This document shows, piece after piece, positions 1 to 5,296 of a stretch of DNA of 22,120 nt (its first letter is position 1; every line of letters starts with the position of its first letter). This stretch comes from an uncultured Clostridia bacterium (lineage in GTDB: Bacteria > Bacillota > Clostridia > Christensenellales > Borkfalkiaceae): contig CAKQQY010000030.1 in the NCBI GenBank assembly GCA_934271245.1, forward strand, positions 1 to 22,120, given 5' to 3'. The translations under genes and the position numbers were made by a program. The notes beneath the pieces are model-generated. The model saw nothing but the letters and a program-made list of their open reading frames with translations. It made no database searches and was not told where the DNA came from.

Positions 1-76
1 GGCGACCCGAAGGGGGCTCGAACCCCTGACCTCCAGCGTGACAGGCTGGCGTACTAACCAACTGTACTACCGGGCC
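1..76 (-). tRNA. tRNA-Asp (GUC), last base cut by window edge
   Basis: The reverse complement folds as a cloverleaf. The 7-bp acceptor stem runs GGCCCGG with TCGGGTC, including two G-U pairs. The anticodon loop CTGTCAC carries GUC on a CCAGC/GCTGG stem, and the T arm contains GGTTCGAGCC. The discriminator is G, as expected for tRNA-Asp. The 3' end reads G-CC at position 1, so CCA is encoded and its final A lies just outside the window. It is the third gene of a minus-strand tRNA operon that may continue beyond the window. Confidence 0.95.
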
Positions 77-101
77 AAATAATTATATTAAAGGGATTTA
101 A

Positions 102-178
102 TGGTGGGCCTTCACGGACTCGAACCGCGGACCAATCGGTTATGAGCCGACCGCTCTAACCAACTGAGCTAAAGGCCC
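102..178 (-). tRNA. tRNA-Ile2 (CAU anticodon, lysidine type)
   Basis: The reverse complement is a 77-nt cloverleaf with encoded CCA at 102-104 and discriminator A. The anticodon loop is CTCATAA, so the anticodon is CAU. The body (GGGCCTTTAGCTCAG at the 5' end, GGCTCATAACC around the anticodon) resembles the Firmicute minor isoleucine tRNA rather than elongator or initiator Met; in particular the acceptor stem pairs fully from base 1, unlike an initiator. If so, TilS must convert C34 to lysidine so that it reads AUA. The tRNA call is secure. The Ile2 rather than Met assignment rests on similarity recalled by eye. Confidence 0.9.
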
Positions 179-200
179 TTTAAGGGGTACGCATTAAATT

Positions 201-276
201 TGGTCGGGGTGAAGAGACTCGAACTCCCGACCCCATGGTCCCAAACCACGTGCGCTACCAACTGCGCTACACCCCG
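201..276 (-). tRNA. tRNA-Pro (UGG)
   Basis: The reverse complement gives an acceptor stem CGGGGTG/CACCCCG, discriminator A and encoded CCA (201-203). The anticodon loop is TTTGGGA with anticodon UGG, on a CGTGG/CCATG stem that uses one G-U pair. The T arm has GAGTTCGAGTC. It is the first tRNA of the minus-strand operon, about 57 nt downstream of the predicted transcription start. Confidence 0.95.
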
Positions 277-339
277 AACATAATTAGTTATTTACTACTT
301 ATCGTAAAAGCGCAAGTGCATCTTTTCGAACGCTCTAAT

Positions 340-368
340 ATCATATAATAAAGAAAAAGATTTGTCAA
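340..368 (-). promoter_or_regulatory. Sigma-A promoter of the tRNA operon
   Basis: On the minus strand there is a perfect -35 TTGACA (363-368), a 17-nt spacer and -10 TATGAT (340-345). This points at the tRNA genes, with transcription starting near 333. The -35 element lies inside TTTGTCAAA (361-369, plus strand), which also matches the Spo0A box consensus TTTGTCRAA; that match may be coincidental because TTTGACAAA is a common -35 context. Confidence 0.8.
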
Positions 369-408
369 ACAAAATTAACAATATTTTCAATTTTTTTTTA
401 ACATTATT

Positions 409-431
409 TTTTATAGATAAAATCTATAAAA
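409..431. repeat. Palindrome upstream of the spoIIA operon
   Basis: A perfect 10-bp inverted repeat (left arm 409-418, right arm 422-431) flanks a 3-nt AAA centre. It lies just upstream of a perfect TATAAT (447-452) and overlaps the place where that box would have its -35 (424-429). The symmetry suits a dimeric repressor or activator site. A transcribed hairpin is possible but would be AU-only apart from one G-C pair. No known consensus was recognised. Confidence 0.5.
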
Positions 432-446
432 GACAAAGATATTCAG

Positions 447-503
447 TATAATACATTTATCGACAAAATGCGGCTAAAGGAATGTGATAAAGTGTAATGG
501 AAG
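447..503 (+). promoter_or_regulatory. Candidate spoIIA promoter region with Spo0A box
   Basis: Three signals overlap here. A perfect TATAAT lies at 447-452 without a good sigma-A -35. A Spo0A-box-like site lies at 459-467 on the minus strand (8 of 9 matches to TTTGTCRAA). A sigma-H-like promoter lies at 476-484 (AAAGGAATG, 8 of 9 to RnAGGAwWW) with a 12-nt gap and ATGGAAG at 497-503 (6 of 7 to RnnGAAT). In Bacillus subtilis the spoIIA operon uses sigma-H plus Spo0A, which fits. The weak point is spacing: the sigma-H start would fall near 510, leaving about 9 nt of leader with the SD at its very 5' end. Confidence 0.35.
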
Positions 504-518
504 ATAACGGAGAGAGAT

Positions 519-827
519 ATGGAAATAAGATATAAAAACGTCAACAGAAGTCTTACTCTCTATATTTACGGAGAGTTGGACGATTGTTCGGCGAGTCAGG
601 CAAAACAAATGATAGATAAAGTATTAAACGATAATATTCAGACAAGTAAAGTGATTTTCGATTTATCAGGTACGTCTTTTATGGATAGTACGGGAATAGG
701 GTTACTGATAGGGAGATACAAAAAACTAAAAGCCTTTAACGTGCCGACTTACATAACGGGCGCTTCGCCTTCGACGGAAAAAGTAATCGAACTTGCCGGT
801 CTTTACGGTATTATGCCGAAATATTAA
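519..827 (+). CDS. spoIIAA: Anti-sigma F factor antagonist SpoIIAA
   Basis: This small STAS-domain protein (102 aa) should displace SpoIIAB from SigF when unphosphorylated, thereby starting forespore transcription. The phosphorylation motif FMDSTGIGLLIGRY spans residues 54-67, and Ser57 aligns with the phosphorylated Ser58 of B. subtilis SpoIIAA. The early GELD (18-21) is also typical of the family. The protein is about 15 residues shorter than the B. subtilis form, lacking its C-terminal tail. The ATG at 519 follows a purine-rich SD (GGAGAGAG). It is the first gene of the three-gene sigma-F operon, and spoIIAB starts 8 nt after its stop. The assignment is firm from both sequence and order. 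Confidence 0.95.
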   Translation: MEIRYKNVNRSLTLYIYGELDDCSASQAKQMIDKVLNDNIQTSKVIFDLSGTSFMDSTGIGLLIGRYKKLKAFNVPTYITGASPSTEKVIELAGLYGIMPKY

Positions 828-835
828 GGAGAAAT

Positions 836-1261
836 ATGAATAACAGCAAAGTGGTTTTAACGTTTCCTTCTCTTCCCGAAAACGAAAGTTTTGCGAGAAG
901 CGTCGTAACGTTTTATGCAATGAGATTAAATCCGAGTGTCGCAGAATTATCGGATATAAAAACAGCCGTGTCGGAAGCGGTAACAAACTCTATCGTGCAC
1001 GGATATCCGGACGAAGTGGGGGAAATCGTCCTTGAATCGGAAGTCGTCGACGGTAACTTACATATAAATGTTTTCGATAGAGGAATCGGCATCGAAAACG
1101 TCGAGCAAGCCCTCGAACCCTTTTTCACAACAAAACCCAACGACGAAAGGTCGGGAATGGGTTTTACCGTAATGAAAAGTTTTATGGACGAAGTCATCGT
1201 AAAATCGGAAAAAGGCAAGGGGACGAGCGTTTATATGGTAAAAAGAATCGGCGCCGGTTAA
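836..1261 (+). CDS. spoIIAB: Anti-sigma F factor / serine kinase SpoIIAB
   Basis: A GHKL-fold kinase (141 aa) that binds and silences SigF and phosphorylates SpoIIAA. The ATP-site motifs are in order: N-box SEAVTNSIVHGY (46-57, with Asn51), G1 box DRGIGI (81-86), and G2 ERSGMGFTVMKSFMD (104-118), which is nearly the signature of the family. Length matches the usual 140-146 aa. The start is preceded by AAGGAG about 5 nt upstream. It lies between its two partners spoIIAA and sigF, which fits the partner-switching mechanism known for this family. Confidence 0.96.
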   Translation: MNNSKVVLTFPSLPENESFARSVVTFYAMRLNPSVAELSDIKTAVSEAVTNSIVHGYPDEVGEIVLESEVVDGNLHINVFDRGIGIENVEQALEPFFTTKPNDERSGMGFTVMKSFMDEVIVKSEKGKGTSVYMVKRIGAG

Positions 1262-1272
1262 AAAGGAAAATA

Positions 1273-1989
1273 ATGCTTAGTCAGGAAGAATTGCTTGATT
1301 ACATAAGAAAAGCAAAGAAAGGCGACGAAGATGCCAAAAGCGTGATTTTCGAAAACAATATTCCCCTAATAAAAAGCATAATAAAAAAATTCTGCAATAA
1401 GGGAATCGAGTACGACGATTTGTATCAGATAGCGAGTATAGGTTTTTTAAAGTCTGTAGAAAATTTTGACGAAACGTTCGGCGTAAGGTTTTCAACATAT
1501 ACCGTTCCTATGATAATAGGCGAAATAAAAAGGTATATAAGAGATAACGGAGCGATTAAGGTTTCAAGAAACATAAAAATACTTGCAAACAAGATAAACA
1601 GATATATATACGAATATCAAAGCCTGAATAATTGCTCGCCGACGATAGAAACGATAGCGGAAAAGTTCGGAATAACCGAAGAAGAAACCGTAATGGCTCT
1701 CGACAGCGCGAAAATGCCCGTTTCGTTATACGAAAAGTACGACGATGAAGAAGAAGGAACGGAACTGATAGATAAGATACCGTATTCCACAACGGAAGAA
1801 GATATAGTAGATAAAATTCATATTTCAAACATTATAGATTCTTTAACGGAACGAGAGAAGAAGATAGTAATATTAAGATATTTCAGAGATAAAACTCAAA
1901 GCGAAATAGCCGAAAGTTTAGGGGTTTCGCAAGTTCAGGTTTCAAGAATAGAAAATAAGATAATAGATAAAATGCGACTAAGAATTTAG
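1273..1989 (+). CDS. sigF: Forespore RNA polymerase sigma factor SigF
   Basis: A sigma-70 family factor of the sporulation group (238 aa). Region 2 spans about residues 28-95, with DLYQIASIGFLKSVENFD for core binding and FSTYTVPMIIGEIKRYIRD for -10 recognition and melting. Region 3 spans about 100-165. Region 4 (about 185-236) has LTEREKKIVILRYF and an SQVQVSRIE recognition helix. Position after spoIIAB identifies it as SigF rather than the close paralog SigG. The SD is AAAGGA. The gene's last codons form part of a terminator stem (1969-1999), so the operon probably ends here and spoVA is transcribed separately. Confidence 0.96.
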   Translation: MLSQEELLDYIRKAKKGDEDAKSVIFENNIPLIKSIIKKFCNKGIEYDDLYQIASIGFLKSVENFDETFGVRFSTYTVPMIIGEIKRYIRDNGAIKVSRNIKILANKINRYIYEYQSLNNCSPTIETIAEKFGITEEETVMALDSAKMPVSLYEKYDDEEEGTELIDKIPYSTTEEDIVDKIHISNIIDSLTEREKKIVILRYFRDKTQSEIAESLGVSQVQVSRIENKIIDKMRLRI

Positions 1990-1999
1990 TCGCATTTTT
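1969..1999 (+). terminator. Terminator overlapping the end of sigF
   Basis: A 14-bp stem has left arm 1969-1981 plus pairing to 1986-1998, a 4-nt loop near 1982-1985, and a T run at 1995-1999. The core is GCGACTAA/TTTAGTCGC. The sigF stop codon TAG (1987-1989) lies inside the right arm, so the stem is partly coding. This is a good intrinsic terminator for the sigma-F operon. Confidence 0.85.
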
Positions 2000-2033
2000 G
2001 TATATAAAAAAAATAAACGGGTAAATTTAATAT

Positions 2034-2129
2034 ATGAAATCGCAAAATAAAAAATACGAATATATGACGAATTTGTCCGAAAGAGAAGTTCTAATAAAAG
2101 AGATTAAGAACAAACAGGAGAAGCAATGA
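2034..2129 (+). CDS. MicroORF (31 aa) translationally coupled to spoVAC
   Basis: A short reading frame starts with ATG at 2034 and stops with TGA at 2127-2129. That TGA overlaps the spoVAC start codon in the classic ATGA arrangement. The peptide is highly charged (Lys/Glu/Arg/Asn-rich, ending KNKQEKQ), has no membrane segment and no motif I recognise. There is no clear SD before its ATG. The ATGA overlap and the absence of any other gene between the sigF terminator and spoVAC argue that it could be translated, for example as a coupling leader. It could equally be chance in an AT-rich gap. Conservation of the frame in relatives would decide. Confidence 0.35.
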   Translation: MKSQNKKYEYMTNLSEREVLIKEIKNKQEKQ

Positions 2130-2584
2130 AAGAAACAATCGATTATGCAAATCAAAACTATCTTAAATACGTAAGTCTTATAGCGCCGAAAACAAAGGAA
2201 ACCAGGACTCTTTTCAGAGCCTTTTGGGTAGGCGGATTTATATGCGTTATAGGTCAAGGAATCAGAACGTTGTATGAACTGGCGTTCGGTCTTAGCGGTG
2301 ACGAACTCGCGTCATACGTTTCTATGACTATGATTTTTTTAGGGGCGTTGCTAACCGGACTCGGCGTGTACGACAGAATCGGTAAATATGCCGGTGGCGG
2401 GTCTATCGTGCCGATTACGGGTTTTGCTAATTCCGTGGTTTCGCCTGCAATGGAATTTAAATCGGAAGGCTACGTTTACGGTTTGGCGGCTAAAATGTTT
2501 TTAATTGCGGGACCGATTATAGTATTCGGTGTTGCGAGCGGTGTTTTGGTAGGACTTGTTTACTACGTTATAAATCTGTTTTAG
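2126..2584 (+). CDS. spoVAC: Stage V sporulation protein AC
   Basis: An integral membrane protein (152 aa) of the SpoVAC/SpoVAE family. In B. subtilis SpoVAC acts as a mechanosensitive-type channel component for dipicolinic acid (DPA) in the spore inner membrane. Hydrophobic segments are at about residues 33-50, 65-82 and 125-148. The family signature is visible at 90-106 (GGGSIVPITGFANSVVS), and the related SpoVAE downstream carries GAGATVPISGFGYLL. The ATG follows an AGGAG SD. It heads the C-D-E triad that is the standard minimal SpoVA set in clostridia; SpoVAA, SpoVAB and SpoVAF of bacilli are absent here. No convincing sigma-G promoter could be seen upstream. Confidence 0.95.
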   Translation: MKETIDYANQNYLKYVSLIAPKTKETRTLFRAFWVGGFICVIGQGIRTLYELAFGLSGDELASYVSMTMIFLGALLTGLGVYDRIGKYAGGGSIVPITGFANSVVSPAMEFKSEGYVYGLAAKMFLIAGPIIVFGVASGVLVGLVYYVINLF

Positions 2585-2600
2585 AAAAAGGAAGTATTAA

Positions 2601-3584
2601 ATGAATACTATTTATTTTAAAAACAAACCGAGTATATTAAAAACCTATACCGTCGCCGGGCCTAAAGAAGGTAAAGGTTCTCTCGGTAAATATTACGATA
2701 TAGTAATAGGCGAAGATACGTTCGGAGAAAAAACGTTCGAAAAAGCCGAAAGAAAAATTATGTTTACGGCAGTAAATAGGCTTATGGAAAAAGTAAAGGA
2801 TAATCCCGTTGACGTCTTGATTTTAGGAGACTTGTTAAACCAGAATATAACCGCAAGTTTTACTGCGAGAGAGTTGGGTTTGCCGCTATTAGGGGTTTAT
2901 AGCGCATGTTCGTCGTTCACGGAGTCTTTGCTTTTAGGCTCGTCGATGATAGACGGCGGGTACTTAAAGGGTGTGATTTCGGGTACAAGTAGCCACTTTT
3001 CTTCTGCCGAAAGACAATATCGTTACCCTTTGGAATTAGGGTGTACCAGACCGCCGCTTTCACAGTGGACGGTGACCGGCGCGGGGTGTTGCTATCTGGG
3101 CGCTCATACGGCGGATATGCCGTATATTTCGTGCGCAACGATAGGAACGGTAAAAGATTACGGCGTGACCGACGCTAACGATATGGGGGCGGCTATGGCT
3201 CCGGCGGCAGCCGATACGATATTTAATCATATTAAGAACACGAATTCTTCTCCCGATGATTATGATTTGATTGTAACGGGAGATCTCGGTTCGTTTGGTT
3301 CGAGAATTCTGAAAGATCTTTTGTGGGAAAAGGGGGTCGACGTGGATAAACAGCACGTTGATTGCGGAGAGATGGTTTTCAATATGGAAGAAAGCGAATA
3401 TCAGGGCGGAAGCGGCGCAGGATGCAGCGCGTTGGTTTTCTGTTCGTATATTTATAATTTAATAAAAGAGAAAAAATATAAAAAAATCCTTCTTGCGGCA
3501 ACGGGGGCTCTTTTGTCGTCGTTGACGACCCAACAGGGGGAAAGTATACCGTCGATTTCGCATGCGGTAGAAATAGGAGTATAG
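2601..3584 (+). CDS. spoVAD: Stage V sporulation protein AD (DPA-binding)
   Basis: A thiolase-fold protein (327 aa; B. subtilis about 338) that binds dipicolinic acid on the SpoVA channel and is needed for DPA uptake into spores. Family hallmarks seen are CSSFTESLLLGSSMIDGGY (around 110-130), FSSAERQYRYPLELG, RPPLSQWTVTGAGC, and the glycine-rich YQGGSGAGCSA near the C-terminal third. It is soluble in character, with no obvious membrane segment, as expected. The SD AAGGAAG precedes the ATG. It lies between spoVAC and spoVAE with short gaps, so the three are one transcription unit. Confidence 0.96.
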   Translation: MNTIYFKNKPSILKTYTVAGPKEGKGSLGKYYDIVIGEDTFGEKTFEKAERKIMFTAVNRLMEKVKDNPVDVLILGDLLNQNITASFTARELGLPLLGVYSACSSFTESLLLGSSMIDGGYLKGVISGTSSHFSSAERQYRYPLELGCTRPPLSQWTVTGAGCCYLGAHTADMPYISCATIGTVKDYGVTDANDMGAAMAPAAADTIFNHIKNTNSSPDDYDLIVTGDLGSFGSRILKDLLWEKGVDVDKQHVDCGEMVFNMEESEYQGGSGAGCSALVFCSYIYNLIKEKKYKKILLAATGALLSSLTTQQGESIPSISHAVEIGV

Positions 3585-3586
3585 AA

Positions 3587-3955
3587 ATGGAAATGTTTTT
3601 GACGTTTGTTAAAGCCTTCGTGGTGGGCGGGACGATTTGTACGATTGCTCAACTACTTATAAATTACACTAAAATAACCGCGGGGAAGATACTCGTATAT
3701 TTTCTTTTGGCGGGCGTTTTTCTTCAGAGTATAGGCGTGTATCAGTATTTGGTTGATTTTGCGGGCGCAGGCGCAACCGTTCCCATCAGTGGATTCGGGT
3801 ATCTTCTTGCCGACGGGGCGATGAAAGGGGCGAAAAAATCTCTTTTCGAAGCAATTACCGGCGGATTAAAAGCCTCGTCTATGGGGATTACCGCGGCAAT
3901 AGTGTTTGGTTATATTTTTGCTTTAATATTTAAGCCAAGGTCTAAAATGAATTGA
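3587..3955 (+). CDS. spoVAE: Stage V sporulation protein AE (SpoVAEb type)
   Basis: A small membrane protein (122 aa) homologous to SpoVAC. Hydrophobic helices lie at about residues 5-24, 34-54 and 98-115. The conserved loop GAGATVPISGFGYLLADGA (60-78) identifies the family. It is the third component of the DPA channel. The ATG follows spoVAD by 2 nt and has an AGGAG SD that lies within the end of spoVAD, which suggests translational coupling. This is the usual last gene of the clostridial spoVA operon. Confidence 0.95.
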   Translation: MEMFLTFVKAFVVGGTICTIAQLLINYTKITAGKILVYFLLAGVFLQSIGVYQYLVDFAGAGATVPISGFGYLLADGAMKGAKKSLFEAITGGLKASSMGITAAIVFGYIFALIFKPRSKMN

Positions 3956-3957
3956 CG

Positions 3958-3974
3958 CGTTATAAAATATAACG
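3958..3974. repeat. Palindrome touching the yunB start codon
   Basis: A perfect 7-bp inverted repeat, CGTTATA and TATAACG, flanks AAA, and its last G is the first base of the GTG start at 3974. It is the only notable structure in the 18-nt gap after spoVAE. It could be a protein-binding site, or a weak hairpin that affects initiation. No known consensus was recognised. Confidence 0.4.
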
Positions 3975-4630
3975 TGATAGAATGTTGTAATGAAAATCTT
4001 TTAAAAAGAAAAAGGCGTAGAAAAAAGCCTTTAAAATTTTTTGTTTTTCTGCTGTTGCTCGGGGGATTTATTGCGTATTATAATTTTTTCGTCGTGATGC
4101 AGATAGAAAGCGTTTGCGAAGATTTTTTGGGTTCTGTTTCAACGGACTGTACGAATAACGCTGTGTTGCTGTCTTTGGAAGAACCTGTTAATTATTCCGA
4201 TTTAATAACGGTCGAAAAGAATAATTCGGGCGATATCGTTATGATGTCGGCAAACTCGTACAAAATGAATTATATCGGAAGAAGCGTTGCGGATAACACG
4301 AAAAAATTGATAGACATGAAAATAGAAAACGGCGTTCCTGTTCCGATTATGTCGTTCAGCGGAATAAGAATTTTGTCGGGTTACGGATTTAAAGTAAATT
4401 TGAAAACGGTAACCGTTGCCGAAGTAAAATGTACTTTCAGAAGCAAATTTGAAGGAAGTGGAATAAATCAGACGATTCATTCCGTATACGTGGACGCGAT
4501 ATGTATAGTTAACGTAAATATACCGCTGAACGCTAAAAGAATCGAAAGCGAAAGCAGTATATTGCTGTGTGAAAGCGTGTTGGTGGGGAAGGTTCCGCAA
4601 ACGTATTTAAACGGTAAATTATTCGGATAA
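3974..4630 (+). CDS. yunB: YunB-family sporulation protein
   Basis: A predicted membrane-anchored sporulation protein (218 aa). The N-terminus is very basic (KRKRRRKK at 11-18) and is followed by one transmembrane helix at about 20-42; the rest is likely extracytoplasmic. The C-terminal half shows the YunB pattern: VKCTFRSKFEGSGINQTIHS, then VNVNIPLNAKRIESES and VLVGKVPQTYL. In B. subtilis yunB belongs to the mother-cell sigma-E regulon and its exact role is unknown. GTG at 3974 is the only usable start before the basic stretch; upstream in-frame sequence meets TGA at 3953, and there is no clear SD. It follows spoVAE by 18 nt and ends at a terminator, so read-through from spoVA is possible. 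Confidence 0.85.
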   Translation: MIECCNENLLKRKRRRKKPLKFFVFLLLLGGFIAYYNFFVVMQIESVCEDFLGSVSTDCTNNAVLLSLEEPVNYSDLITVEKNNSGDIVMMSANSYKMNYIGRSVADNTKKLIDMKIENGVPVPIMSFSGIRILSGYGFKVNLKTVTVAEVKCTFRSKFEGSGINQTIHSVYVDAICIVNVNIPLNAKRIESESSILLCESVLVGKVPQTYLNGKLFG

Positions 4631-4632
4631 AA

Positions 4633-4658
4633 AAAGCGGACTCTAATGAGTCCGCTTT
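4633..4658. terminator. Bidirectional terminator between yunB and the Lrp gene
   Basis: An 11-bp stem AAAGCGGACTC/GAGTCCGCTTT has a 4-nt TAAT loop. Read on the minus strand it is followed by a run of seven T (complement of 4629-4635), which makes it a strong terminator for the lrp-type gene. On the plus strand the tail (TTTAATATTATT) is weaker but adequate for yunB. Confidence 0.85.
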
Positions 4659-4672
4659 AATATTATTGAATT

Positions 4673-5119
4673 TTAATTGATATACGCGCGGTGGTTTATA
4701 ATCGTGGAGAAAACTATTTGCGTTTTTGTTCTTCCGAACGTTTGAAGCATATTTATAAATTTGTCCATTTCGGAAGTGTTTTTAAATACGGTTTTTATAA
4801 TAAGACTATATTCGCCGGTAACCCTGTCGCACTCTAAAACGCAGGGGGAATCATTTAAAAACTGATAAAGTTTTTCTTTCAAACTCGGAGCCACGTCAAC
4901 GTTGATATAGGTTTTAATTACGCTGTCGATAACATTGCAGTCGATATCCGCATAAAAACCTTTTATTACGCCTTCGTTGCGCATTTCTTCTATTCTCGAT
5001 CTGACCGTCGGCGCTGAAATAAATACTTGTTCGGCAATGTTTTTAACGGGAATTCTGGCGTCGTTTTGAAGAATTTTTAAGATTTTAATGTCAATTTCGT
5101 CTAAAAGTTTCTCTTTCAT
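4673..5119 (-). CDS. Lrp/AsnC-family transcriptional regulator
   Basis: A 148-aa feast/famine regulator. The N-terminal winged-helix DNA-binding domain (about 5-62) carries ILKILQNDARIPVKNIAEQV and SAPTVRSRIEEM. The C-terminal alpha-beta RAM domain (about 65-145), which binds amino acids and assembles dimers or octamers, includes the conserved VTGEYSLIIKTVFKN segment. It is transcribed away from aspA, sharing a 177-nt intergenic region. The likely but unproven role is control of itself and of aspA in response to an amino acid. The ATG is followed by a Lys/Glu-rich start; the SD is AAGGAATT on the minus strand. Confidence 0.9.
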   Translation of the reverse strand: MKEKLLDEIDIKILKILQNDARIPVKNIAEQVFISAPTVRSRIEEMRNEGVIKGFYADIDCNVIDSVIKTYINVDVAPSLKEKLYQFLNDSPCVLECDRVTGEYSLIIKTVFKNTSEMDKFINMLQTFGRTKTQIVFSTIINHRAYIN

Positions 5120-5154
5120 AATAATTCCTTTTGTTTTGCTTGATATATAATAAA

Positions 5155-5184
5155 ATTATATTACATTTTTTTTATAAATGTAAA
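5155..5184 (-). promoter_or_regulatory. Promoter of the Lrp gene with embedded inverted repeat
   Basis: On the minus strand -35 TTTACA (5179-5184) and a perfect -10 TATAAT (5155-5160) are 18 nt apart. Between and over them lies an inverted repeat TTACATTT (5161-5168) / AAATGTAA (5176-5183) with a 7-nt centre. A symmetric site between -35 and -10 is what one expects for autorepression by an Lrp-type dimer; that is inference. Confidence 0.65.
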
Positions 5185-5241
5185 GCATTTTTGCAATTTT
5201 TTTGTTTATTCTAACAATATATTTAAATCGATTATAAACGT

Positions 5242-5270
5242 TTGATACTTGTTTCTCCTTGTTGTAGAAT
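5242..5270 (+). promoter_or_regulatory. Promoter of aspA
   Basis: TTGATA (5242-5247), a 17-nt spacer and TAGAAT (5265-5270) form a good sigma-A promoter. The start would be near 5277, giving a leader of about 20 nt that contains the AAAGAGGA SD. Confidence 0.75.
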
Positions 5271-5296
5271 ATGTAAAAAAGAAAAAGAGGATTTAT

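Noticed and set aside
102..178. Annotation of this CAU tRNA as initiator or elongator Met
   Set aside because: The acceptor stem is fully paired, unlike an initiator, and the arms match the Ile2 pattern rather than Firmicute elongator Met.
1999..2033. TGTATA as a possible sigma-G -35 before spoVAC
   Set aside because: No CATAnTA-type -10 at a 15-16 nt distance could be found, so a promoter call is not supported.
5249..5296. A longer aspA start adding 16 N-terminal residues
   Set aside because: The extension would start inside the predicted promoter, before the -10, and lacks an SD. ATG 5297 has a good SD and matches the family N-terminus.
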